Shown: positions 55,085 through 64,000 of the stretch, piece after piece
Position numbering within the stretch: the stretch's first letter is position 1
Layout of the letters: the number at the start of each line of letters is the position of its first letter
From: Datura wrightii
Lineage: Eukaryota; Streptophyta; Magnoliopsida; Solanales; Solanaceae
Direction: 5' to 3'
Assembly (NCBI GenBank): GCA_035772735.1
Contig: JASDFA010000003.1
Coordinates: forward strand, 61,624,501 to 61,688,500
Length of the DNA stretch: 64,000 nucleotides
Notes under the pieces: generated by a model
Told to the model about the DNA's origin: nothing
Seen by the model: the letters and a program-made list of their open reading frames with translations, nothing else
The model's database searches: none
Position numbers and translations under genes: made by a program

Positions 55085-57979
55085 TGTAATACCCTGGAAG
55101 TTCCAAAGATAAGACCCTGGAGTTAGGTGGAGATCAACAGAAAAACCAGCAGAAATTTACCGCAGATGGAGTCGTGGAATGACTCGTTAGGTAACCGAAC
55201 GGGTCGTGGTCAGACCCACAAGGAGCAGTCAGGAGGTGCAGCAATGTCCAGTGATCGCAGATGACCTGACATGTCGTCATGTCGGGTAATGACTCGTCAG
55301 GGCAGTCGTCGGAAGGGGGAGCAGGAATAGTGAGGTTTAGTGGAAATGGACAACCCAACGAATCGTTATGCAGGCGACGACTCGTTAGGTCAACTATTGG
55401 GTGGAGGCTAGAGATCAAGTATGGGTTTTTGAGGCAGTGGTGATTACGGAAAAGGGGACGAGTCGTCGTGCACTTGACGACTCATTATGTTACCCTTTGG
55501 GAGAGAAAATAAGAAAAAGGAAATTCATCTAGTGCACTCCATGACTTAGCCCCACGAGTCGTTGCCAATCCCACGACTCATGGAGTGGCTCGTGGGGACT
55601 AGCAGACGGATTTTTCCTGCATTTTTCTAGGGTTTTTTCATAAAAACCTATGCTTCTAACTCATAAACTACGCCATTTTGAGTACCTAATGGGACGTTTT
55701 TAGGGGTTTTCTGGACTAACCTCTCACTCCCTCAAGATATTCCCTCAACTCTTCTTCATCCTCTCTCCCAAGACTAAGGATTCAATTAGGGTTCTTCAAG
55801 AGCTTCAAGGGTTGAATTCAAGTGGGGATTTCTTCGAAGAAGGTATGTGGGCCTTCAACGAGGACATCCTTTCATCCTTGTGCCCCATATTTTTATTTTA
55901 AAAACCATTATCCACGATTCTAGAAAAGAATGTTCTAGGGTTCCAACTTATGCATGAATTGTCATATGTTTTCCCTAAAATTTTAAGAACTCTCATGATT
56001 AATAGTAGTGTATGTTCATGAAATTACTTATATCTTTCCTAAAATATGTGTGTGATATGTGAGTAACATGAATATGGGATTTCCAGCATGAATTAGTCTA
56101 TAAATTCAAATGGGATTTCATTAATTAATCATATGCTCTTATCATGAAGTTGTATCCTCGTTTAAAGTCTATGTAGGTCATATGGGTTCCCAAAAATTTA
56201 GAACATATGTTGTATTTTGTGTGTTGGAACACGATTAGAATGTACGGGCTTTGACCAATGTGAAATATGTGCATGTTCTCACTATGATATCGATGTAAAT
56301 GTTTTGGGTATGAGTTGAGCCTATGAAATGGCAAGATTATTGAATTCTCATCATGATTTAGAGTAAATTTGGAAATGGGGTTTCATGAGATACTCATATG
56401 CTTGCACCATGTTCTCATTGTACATGTTGAAAGTATGAGTTGATTATATGGGCTTTCCGTGAACCTAGAATATATGAGTCAATGTATACATGTTAATGTA
56501 TGAATTGGACTTATGGATCCTACCTGATTCTAAGATATATGTTGTATGTTATGAACTCGAGATCTAAATGTGGTTGGTGTGTGTAAAGTATGATTTGATC
56601 CTATAGATGTTTCATGAATGTAAAATGTGTGGATTAAATAGTGATTCGAGATTGTACTAATATGAATTGTGATATTAAGGCATGAGACTGATCCTTCAGA
56701 CGTTGGATTTGTTGCCAAAAGAAAGTAGTCGTAATCAACTCTAAATGACCTTAGTATGATGTAATTCTTTGATATCTTTGATTAGCTGAAGTAATTTAGA
56801 CTAGATGAATGACATCAGATTATCATATTTCATGTTCTACCTTAGTCAGTCAGTTAGGGATTCTCTATAGCAGAGAATGTTTCCTTAGTCAGTATGGGAT
56901 TCTCTACAGTAGAGAATGTTTCCCTAGTCATTCCGGGATTCTCTACAGTAGAAAATGTTTCCCTAGTCAGTCCGGGATTCTCCACAACAGAGAATGTTTC
57001 CCCTAGTTAGTTAGGGATTCTCTACAATAGAGAATGTTTCCCTAGTCTGTCCGGTATTCTCTGCAGTAGAGAATGTTTCCCTAGTGAGTCTGGGATTCTC
57101 AATAGAGAATGTTTCCCCTAGTTAGTCAGGGATTCTCTACAACAGAGAATGTTTCCCTAGTCAGTCGGGATTCTCCATAGCAAAGAATTTTACCCTTATT
57201 CATTCAATGACTCTCTATATCCGGGAATGCTCTTCCTTAAGCAGTCAGGGACTCTCCACAGTTGACAACATTTCCCTTCGACCGTCAGGGACTCTCGATG
57301 ATATCAGTCACGGCTTCGGCCCTCAGTATTTGTTCAGTATATAACCTTTGTGCATTAGTTGATTATATTTCAGTAAATGTTTCATATATAATCATCATGT
57401 TAATATGTATATGTGTATCTCAGATAGAGTTGTTGTATCTTCTCTCAGTTATATTTCCATTAATGTGTATATTTTACTTTCTTCATGTATACCTGCATGT
57501 TTTAGTTTATTTACGCTTTGCGCATACTTAATACATTCCAAGTATGGACTGCACGCCATTATGTGCTATATCATTTCATGATATATATTCAGGATTCAAG
57601 ACCCAGCCTCGTGGTTAGATACGCTTCATTCCCCTCTCAGCTGCTTGTGGTGAGTCCTCAACTCACAAGGACGCGATTTATATCTATATCATATTTCTGT
57701 TTTTAGATTTTAAGAGTTAGCTGGGGGCTTGTCCCATCAACATATCAGTTTAGCAGAGGCTTTCAGACTTGTCCAGATAGATTCAGCTTTTTATCCAAGT
57801 GGTGTACGTTCGTTCTTATAGTTTTAAATTAGACTCTTTCAGTTAGCTTCCGCTCAGTATGTTCTGTTAGTGGTTTCTATTATTAAGTGATATTCTATGA
57901 TTATGCCATGGGTTTACTTGGAGCCTCTCGGGGTTCCTTGTCCCGTATCTCGATCCGGGCCTATGTTCAGGTCGTGACA
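55085..57979 (+). repeat. 5' LTR of the gag-only element
   Basis: It starts TGTAATACCCTGGAAGTTCC and ends TCAGGTCGTGACA. It shares 'ggagcctctcggggttccttgtcccg' and 'tatatcatttcatgatat' with the other Tekay LTRs. It has ACGACTCGT-like motifs at 55160-55610 and the hairpin repeat array at 56857-57310. Confidence 0.88.
56857..57310 (+). repeat. tandem array of about 11 hairpin-forming 39-bp units (5' LTR)
   Basis: The consensus unit starts GGGATTCTCTACAGTAGAGA and ends ATGTTTCCCTAGTCAGTCC. TTCTCTACAGTAGAGAA is an inverted repeat (7-bp arms, CAG loop), bracketed by GGGA and TCCC. Units vary from 37 to 41 bases, and arm changes are sometimes matched on the other side. Confidence 0.9.
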
Positions 57980-58000
57980 AACTTTGTATCAAAGTAAAGG
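57980..58000 (+). promoter_or_regulatory. degraded primer binding site
   Basis: AACTTTGTATCAAAGTAAAGG corresponds to TTTGGTATCAGAGC with two or three changes. Confidence 0.7.
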
Positions 58001-58194
58001 TTTAGAGTGTCCTTGGGTGTCTGAAAGCGGCGTTAAGTAGAGTCTTCTTCATGGGTGTGAAGCACAGCACACTTATGATGAAGAGGCTACGAAACGTTTA
58101 GGAATGTTCCCTTTTCTTCTTGATTTCTATCGTGTGTAAAGTATGAAACTCTAATAGTTCCTCCCTTGACTCATGCTCTACGCGCTCGCAGATA

Positions 58195-59282
58195 ATGCCT
58201 CCCAGACAAGCGAATGGAAGAAGAAATGGTAGTGGGCGCTAGCAAGAACCACCAGCCCCAGCGAACCCGATGGACGACCATGTTACTTATGCTGAGTTTC
58301 GGGCAACCCTTAATATATTGGCGCAGGGTATGACCACACAAATTAATCAGAAAGCGATGGCTCGTATTCCCTAGAATGGGAACATAGAGGCGACAAGGGT
58401 AAGAAACTTCCTCATAATGAATCCACTAGAATTCTTGGGGTCAAAGGTAGACGAGGACCCATATGAGTTCTTGGAAGAGATCTAGAAGATCACCCAAATC
58501 ATGGAGTGATGGGAACTAAGAGCGCAGGCTTAGCCTCCTACCAGCTGAAAGGCGTTACTTATATATGTTTTTTCCAGTGGAGAGACAGTCGAGGAGTTGG
58601 AGCAGCCCCCATAGGTTGGGATGAATTTATGACTGTGTTCCTGGATAGGTTTTTCCCTAAGGAATTGATAGAGGCAAAGGAGGCAGAATTCATCAACTTG
58701 AGACAGAACAGCATGACTGTCCAGGAGTATGCTTTGGAATTTACCCAGTTATCCAAGTATGCACTAGAGATAGTAGCTGACTAGAGGGCTTGCATGAACA
58801 AGCTCGTGAATGGAGTGCCAGACTCCTTGATCAAAGAATGTAGGACCGCCATGTTGCACAAGGATACAAACTTTCCACGTTTCGTGACATTCACTCAACA
58901 AATAGAGGCAGAGCAGGTGAAAGAAAAGGAGAGAGAGGCCAAGAGGGCTAGGGGAGATTCAGAGTTTTCTCGTAGAGGATGAGTGGTGGACACCGCTCAC
59001 ACTCCCAGCAGAAATCATCAGCCCCAACACCTTTCAATAGCCCCGATAGCCCGTCCATTTCAGCAGGGTGCATCATCTAGCATGGATAGCGGAAAACAAC
59101 AAAACCGCTCCTATAGTGTAGCAGCACACCAGGATAAGGATAAGTCACCAGTAGTAGTCACAGGTATATTGGGAATTTCTTGTTACTCTTTTCATGTTGC
59201 TAGCCCCAGGCCCTCGGTATTTCATAAGAAGCTCTATGATGTGTTTGGGAAGAGATTCTCGATGTGTGATGTGAATAGTTGA
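58195..59282 (+). pseudogene. gag of the gag-only element, zinc knuckle absent
   Basis: It starts MPPRQANGRRNGSGR, then after stops DHVTYAEFRATLNILAQGMT, NPLEFLGSKVDEDPYEF, SYQLKGVTYICFFQWRDSRG and FMTVFLDRFFPKELIEAKEA, then YALEFTQLSKYALEIVAD and GVPDSLIKECRTAMLHKD. EREAKRARGDSEFSRRG precedes a stop. The tail holds DKDKSPVVVTGIL, the usual lead-in to the protease, and then changes abruptly to unrelated sequence and stops. The CCHC knuckle expected between these two parts is missing. Four or more stops or shifts are present. Confidence 0.88.
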
Positions 59283-60103
59283 GAGGATAAGGTTTGCAGT
59301 GAATGTTAGAGGTGAAAGAGAAACTAAGAGTTAGTGATTTAGCCCCGACCTTGAGAAGGACTTAGGAGCCTTAGGATGATGTCTTTAAGCTAAGGTGGAG
59401 ATGGAAAGTATATGAGACAAGTCGGGTCTTGAGTATGATAGTGAGGGGAGTTCCAACCCTAACAGTTGCTGTATGTCAACCTCTTTAGGCTCAGATAACA
59501 TCTCTTGTATTTCTATTGAAGCTAAATTTTACCCATCCCTATTTGCGGATTTCCAGAATTTTAAGATAACTGCTTCAGACAGTGATGCCAGTCTTATTCT
59601 ACAAATCCTTAAGGCTCATCTTCATGTTATGAATCAGCTATGTGTGTTAACTCATGTCTTCCAGTATGATCAGGTCGAACTCAATCTCTAGAAGTTGCTT
59701 TAGTAGCTCAATAGAATAATGTTAACTCATGTGTGTGCTTAATTATAGATGTCATGAATGATTCGTGCTCATGAGTCCTTTACTTTCAGTTAGACCAGAT
59801 ATCATGAATTCTAACCCCGTAATAGAAAGAGATTTGAGAATAAAGGCTTAGTCCATATCAGATTAGTGCCAGTTAGAGGCAAAGAATCCTTCTCAGTGTT
59901 CTATCCAGTTCCGTTGTAGTTTCATGTCTTTCAGTCCCTCTTATGCCTTAGCATGCATGTATGGTTTAGATGTTCTGTTTAGATATGTAAAATCAACTAG
60001 AGTCAGATACTCCCTTGGTATCAGCTGTAAGTGATCAATTTTGGGATTTCAATTCTTTTCTTATCCTTTTTGTATGTTTAGCCAACATTTGAGGATGAAT
60101 GTT
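59283..60103 (+). other. internal non-pol sequence of the gag-only element
   Basis: In place of pol there are about 820 bases with no domain I recognise. A 72-codon frame at 59473-59691 and smaller frames are present. Either the autonomous parent's pol was deleted and 3' untranslated sequence remains, or other DNA was acquired. Confidence 0.5.
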
Positions 60104-60119
60104 CCCAAGGGGGAGATAT
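60104..60119 (+). promoter_or_regulatory. polypurine tract of the gag-only element
   Basis: CCCAAGGGGGAGATAT stands directly before the 3' LTR, as at 36265-36282. Confidence 0.85.
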
Positions 60120-62986
60120 TGTAACACCCCGAAAGTTCATAAGATCAGACCCCGTAGTTAGGTGGAGTTCAACAGAAAAACCAGAAGAAGTTTGCCTCAG
60201 AACGAGTCATGGAAGGACTCGTTAGGTAACCTAATGGGTTGTGGTAAGACCTGTGAGGAGCAGTCCGGAGGTGCAGCAAGGTCCAGTGATCACGAATGAC
60301 CTAACAAGTCATCATGTTAGGTAATGACTCGTCAGGATAGTCATGGGAAGGAGGAGCAGGAATAGTGAGGTTCAATGGCAACGAACGACCCAACAAGTCA
60401 TTAGGTAGGCGACGATTCATTAGGTCAGCCGTCGGGTGGAGGCTAGAGATCAAGGATGGGTTTCGAGGCAATGGTGATCATGGAAGAGGAGATGAGTCAT
60501 CATGCACTTGATGACTCATCATGTGCCAGTGGGGAGAAAAGAGTAGAAAAAGGAAATTCGTCTAGTGCACTCCACGACATGGCCCCACGAATCATTGCCA
60601 ACCCCACGACTCGTGGAGTGCCTCGTGGGGACTAGTAAGCAGATTTTTTTTACGTTTTTCCAGGGGTGTTTTCATAAAATTTTTGCTTATAACTCCTAAA
60701 CTACGACGTTTTGAGTACCTAATGGGATATTTTTAGGGTTTTTCTAGCCTAACCTATCACTCCCTCAAGATATTCCCTCAAAACTTCTTCCTCCTCTCTC
60801 ACAAGAATATGCATTCCATTAGGGTTCTTCAAGAGTTTCAAGGGTTGAATTCAAGTGGGGATTTCTTCGAAGCAGTTATGTGGGCTTTCAACAAGGACAT
60901 CCTTTAATCCTTGTGCCCCATATTTTTATTTTAAAAACCTAAATCCATGATTCTAGAAAAGCATGTTCTAGGGTTCCCACTTATGCATGAATTCTCATAT
61001 GTTTTTCCTAAAATTCTAAGAACTCTCATGATTAATAGTAGTGTATGTTCATACAATTACTTATATCTTTCCAAAAATACGTGTCTGATATATGAGTAAC
61101 ATGAATGTGGGATTTCCATTATGAATTAGACTAGAAATTCAAATGTGATTTCAGTAATTGATCATATACTCTTGTCATGAAGTAGTATCGTCATTTAAAG
61201 TCTATGTAGGTCATATGGGTTCCTGCAAATTTGGAACGTATGTTGTATTGTGTGTGTTTGAACACCATTAGAACGTATGGGCTTTGACAAATGTGAAGTA
61301 TGTGCATGTTCTCAATATGATATCGATGTAAATGTTTTGGATATGAGTTGAACCTATGAAATGGCGTGATTATCAAATTCTCATCATGATTTAGAGTAAA
61401 TTTTGAAACTGGGTTTCATGAGATATTCATATGCTTCCACCATAATCTCATTGTACATGTTCAATGTATGAGTTGATTATATGGGCTTTCTGTGAACCTA
61501 GAATATATGAATTAATGTATACATGTTAAAGTATGAATTGTACTTGTGGATCCTACTTGAATCTAAATGTCGTGGGTGTGTCTAAAGTATGATATGATCC
61601 TATAGATGTTTCATGAATGTAAAATGTGTGGATTAAATAGTGATTCGAGACCATACTGATATGAATTGGTTAATAAGGCATGAGACTGACCCTTCAGATG
61701 TTGGGCTTGTTGTCAAAAGAAAGTAGCCGTAATCAACTCTAAATGACCTTAGTATGATGTAATTCGTTGAATGCTCAAATCTCTGATTAGCTGATGTAAT
61801 TTAGACTAGATGAATGACGTCAGATTATCATATTTCATGTTCTACCTTAGTCAGTCGGTCAGGGATTCTATACAGCAGAGAATGTTTCCCTAGTCAATCC
61901 GGGATTCTCTACAGTAGAGAATGTTTCCCTAGTCAGTCTGATATTCTCTATAGAAGAGAATGTTTCCCTAGTCAGTCTGAGATTCTCCACAGTAGAGAAT
62001 ATTTCCCCTAGTTAATCAGGGATTCTCTAAAGCAAAGAATGTTTCCCTAGTCAGTCTGGGATTCTCTACAACAGATAATGTTTCCCTATTCAGTTTGGGA
62101 TACTCCAGAGTAGAGAATGTTTCCCCTAGTTAGTCAGGGATTCTCTATTAAAGAGAACTTTCCCTAGTCAGTCTGGGATTCTCCAAAGTAGATAATGTTT
62201 CCCTTAGTCAGTTAGTGGCTCTCTATATCAGAGAATGCTCTTCCTTAGATAGTAAGGGACTCTCCACAGCCGAGAACGTTTCCCTTTGACAGTCACAGAC
62301 TCTCTATGATATCAGTCACGACCTTGGTCCTCAGTATTTATTCAGTATATAACCTTTGTGTATTTGTTTATTATATTTCAGTAAATGTTTTATATAAAGT
62401 CGTCATGTTAATATGTATATGTGTATCTCACACAGGGTTATTGTATCTCCGCTCAGTTATATTTCCATTAATGTGTATAGTTTACTTTCTTCTTGTATAC
62501 CTGTATGTTTTAGTTTATTTACGCTTTCCGCATACTTAGTACATTCCAAGTACTGATTGCACGCCTTTATGTGCTATATCATTTCATGATATAGATTCTG
62601 GTTTCCAGACAAAGCCTCATGGTTGGATATGCTTCATTCCCCTCTCTACTGCTTATGGTGAGTCCTCATCTCTCGGGGATGCGGTTTATATTTACTTCAT
62701 GTTTCAGTTTTCAGATTTTAGGAGTTAGCTTGGGGTTTGACCCAGCAAGTCATCAGCTTAGTATAGGCTTTCAGACATGTCTAGATAGATTCAACTTTGT
62801 ATTAAAGTGGTGTACGTTCGTTCTTATGGTTTTAAATTTGACTCTTTCAGTTAGCTTCTGCTCAGTATGTTCTGTTAGTTGTTTCTATTATTAAGTGATA
62901 TGCTATGATATGCCATGGGTCGACTTGGAGCCTCTCGGAGTTCCTTGTTCCGTGTCTCGGTCCGAGCTTATGTTTGGGTCGCGACA
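60120..62986 (+). repeat. 3' LTR of the gag-only element
   Basis: It starts TGTAACACCCCGAAAGTTCA and ends GGGTCGCGACA. It aligns along its length with 55085-57979, including the hairpin array. Confidence 0.88.
61854..62310 (+). repeat. tandem array of about 11 hairpin-forming 39-bp units (3' LTR)
   Basis: Same family as the array in the 5' LTR and the same number of units by my count, but individual units differ in base changes and small indels. Confidence 0.9.
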
Positions 62987-63305
62987 TGCGGTTAGCTGGC
63001 ACTTCGTGGATCATGACCGGCGAAACACCAGTGTAGCGCCGGAGGGGTAAGATTTTGCACTGAGATCTGCCCAGACCCGCAACTCAGCTGCGTATCCCAG
63101 GTTTCCACCCGCGTTTCACCGTTTGAGTTGCTTGTGCTATAGATTCTTGCTTTCATTGTTTCAACTTGTTTTTCATCTAGTCATTAGAGTTTTGTTCCTT
63201 GGCTTAGCATAGCTGTTACTTTTTCTATTCTATCATACAAAAAGAAATGTTGTTTTGTTGTGGTACTAACATGTATTTGCAGCATATTGTCCACCTCTTG
63301 ACAAC
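62987..63305 (+). other. Athila-like (+) leader, second half, with 3' splice site
   Basis: The host leader resumes after the gag-only element with GGCGAAACACC and CGCCGG motifs. TACTAAC (63264-63270) followed by ATGTATTTGCAG (to 63282) is a textbook plant branch point and acceptor, 23 bases before the ATG of the env-position ORF. The antisense copy has CACTAAC and TCTCTGTAG at the same place. Confidence 0.6.
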
Positions 63306-64000
63306 ATGGCAAAGGGAAAACACCAATGACGGATGCCACGACTGCAGGTGCAGCGTTCAAGGAGGGAATACAGATTTATCAACTCCATTTTGGGGTTAAT
63401 AAAATGAAGAATTATTATGCTTAGTGCAAGGAGCACCGTTCTATCTTTGCATAAGCTCGATTTGAGGTTGACTCCTTTTAGGATGGCTTTTCATATAATT
63501 ATCATCAATTTCAAAATTGAGATTGGGAGCCTTTCACAATGCCCTTGGATCCCTATTTTTCCGAGTTGGTGAAGGAGTTTTATGTCTCCTATAGAGCACA
63601 ATAGGACATCTTGAAGCATAAAGGAAGAGTTGATAAGATGCCATGCTTATCATCAGTGCTGATAGCGCGCCAACAAGTTTCCAATCACCCCAGAGGACAT
63701 GAACTCTATTTATTGGGCTGACCCAATATGTCCAAGTTGAGATTTCAAAAGAAAATTGGCCAACAAAGATGATCAATTTGAATGGATGGCTGAGATAATT
63801 GTTGTGGGTCAACCACATTAGGCTACAACAAAGGGCATGATTCACTGGCATGATCTCAAATTTGAAGCACGAATGTGGCTCGATTTGGCATGCGCTCGTA
63901 TCATTCCCTCCAAAAACACAATTCATGTTCCTATTGAGACCGCTATCCTAGTGGCATGCATCATGGATCAAAGGCACATAAAAGTTGGAGAGATAATTTC
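63306..64000 (+). pseudogene. env-position ORF, 'plant transposon protein' type, runs off the window
   Basis: From the ATG the first codons are MAKGKHQ and then a stop. The conserved domain is readable in another frame: MPLDPYFSELVKEFYVSYRA, then DILKHKGRVDKMPCLSSVLI, QQVPITPEDMNSIYWADPIC, FEWMAEIIVVGQPH, TKGMIHWHDLKFEARMWLDL and IETAILVACIMDQRHIKVGE. To my memory these blocks are those of the putative plant transposon protein domain found downstream of pol in Athila-like elements. Stops at three or more points show decay. The C-terminus is beyond the window. No envelope features (signal peptide, fusion peptide, transmembrane segment) are visible. The function is unknown. Confidence 0.8.

Larger units (their letters stand above)
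55085..62986 (+). mobile_element. gag-only Tekay-like element (TR-GAG type)
   Basis: Two LTRs of about 2.9 kb flank only 2.14 kb of internal sequence, with a degraded Met-tRNA primer site, a gag ORF and a polypurine tract but no protease, RT, RNase H or integrase. The flanks CGTGG (55080-55084) and TGCGG (62987-62991) differ at two C/T sites, consistent with a decayed 5-bp duplication. The LTRs look about 85% alike by eye, older than the Tekay at 28876. Mobility would need enzymes from an autonomous relative. Confidence 0.85.
25554..64000 (+). mobile_element. Athila-like retrotransposon (Ty3/gypsy), host to three insertions, runs off the window
   Basis: The order is 5' LTR, primer site, remnant gag, RT, RNase H (split at 28875/38501), integrase, a conserved post-integrase motif, a leader and an env-position ORF that continues past the window end. 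Insertions at 28876-38500, 40140-54160 and 55085-62986 each show matching or near-matching 5-bp flanks, and the host sequence picks up on the far side each time. It is inserted in the LTR of the Tekay element on its left (flank GTGTG). Its 3' LTR should lie beyond 64000. Confidence 0.8.

Noticed and set aside
56857..62310. CRISPR-like array of evenly spaced repeats
   Set aside because: The units are directly tandem with no unique spacers, occur in both LTRs of a plant retrotransposon, and are degenerate. There are no cas genes.

Overview
This window looks like plant nuclear DNA from gene-poor, pericentromere-like heterochromatin. The evidence is a stack of nested Ty3/gypsy LTR retrotransposons: chromoviruses of the Del/Tekay type with LTRs of about 2.2-2.9 kb and a Met-tRNA primer site, and Athila/Tat-like elements with LTRs of about 1.3-1.5 kb and a degenerate GGCGCCGTTG-type primer site. 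There is also a nuclear copy of plant mitochondrial rpl16. The repeat types recall Solanaceae such as pepper, tomato or potato, but that placement is from memory of the families and is only moderately secure. I see no intact host gene, tRNA, rRNA or CRISPR array. Every coding region is a decayed transposon or organelle fragment with stops and frameshifts.

Left part (1-13472). The 3' end of an Athila-like element (+) sits inside the gag of a Tekay element (-), whose LTR follows. Then come about 1.4 kb without recognisable content, a mitochondrial rpl16 pseudogene, a 265-bp direct repeat pair, an LTR 3' half (+) abutting an oppositely oriented pol fragment, and the 3' LTR plus 3' region of another Athila-like element (-).

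Middle and right (13473-64000). One nest can be followed by its boundaries. The Athila-like host carries a solo Tekay LTR with a CCTGR target duplication, then a Tekay element (-) starting at 16250. The 3' LTR of that Tekay contains a 1.44-kb insertion with about 200-bp inverted ends. Its 5' LTR is cut at 25553 by a large Athila-like element (+) that runs past the window end. That Athila element carries three insertions: a complete but dead Tekay (+) at 28876-38500 splitting the RNase H domain, a pol-less Athila-like element (-) at 40140-54160 which itself holds a truncated Tekay LTR, and a gag-only Tekay derivative at 55085-62986 splitting a leader region.

Most interesting points. (1) The env-position ORF of the Athila-like elements (plant transposon protein type) is preceded in two opposite copies by a TATA-like leader and a matching branch-point/3' splice site; the + copy also keeps a strong GTAAGT donor. 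This suggests a separately promoted, spliced gene. (2) The gag-only element has an array of about 11 hairpin-forming 39-bp units in each LTR. (3) Each LTR family carries its own cluster of short palindromic motifs. (4) An Athila-like LTR is joined head to tail to part of a different subfamily's LTR. All coordinates were read by eye and may be off by a few bases.
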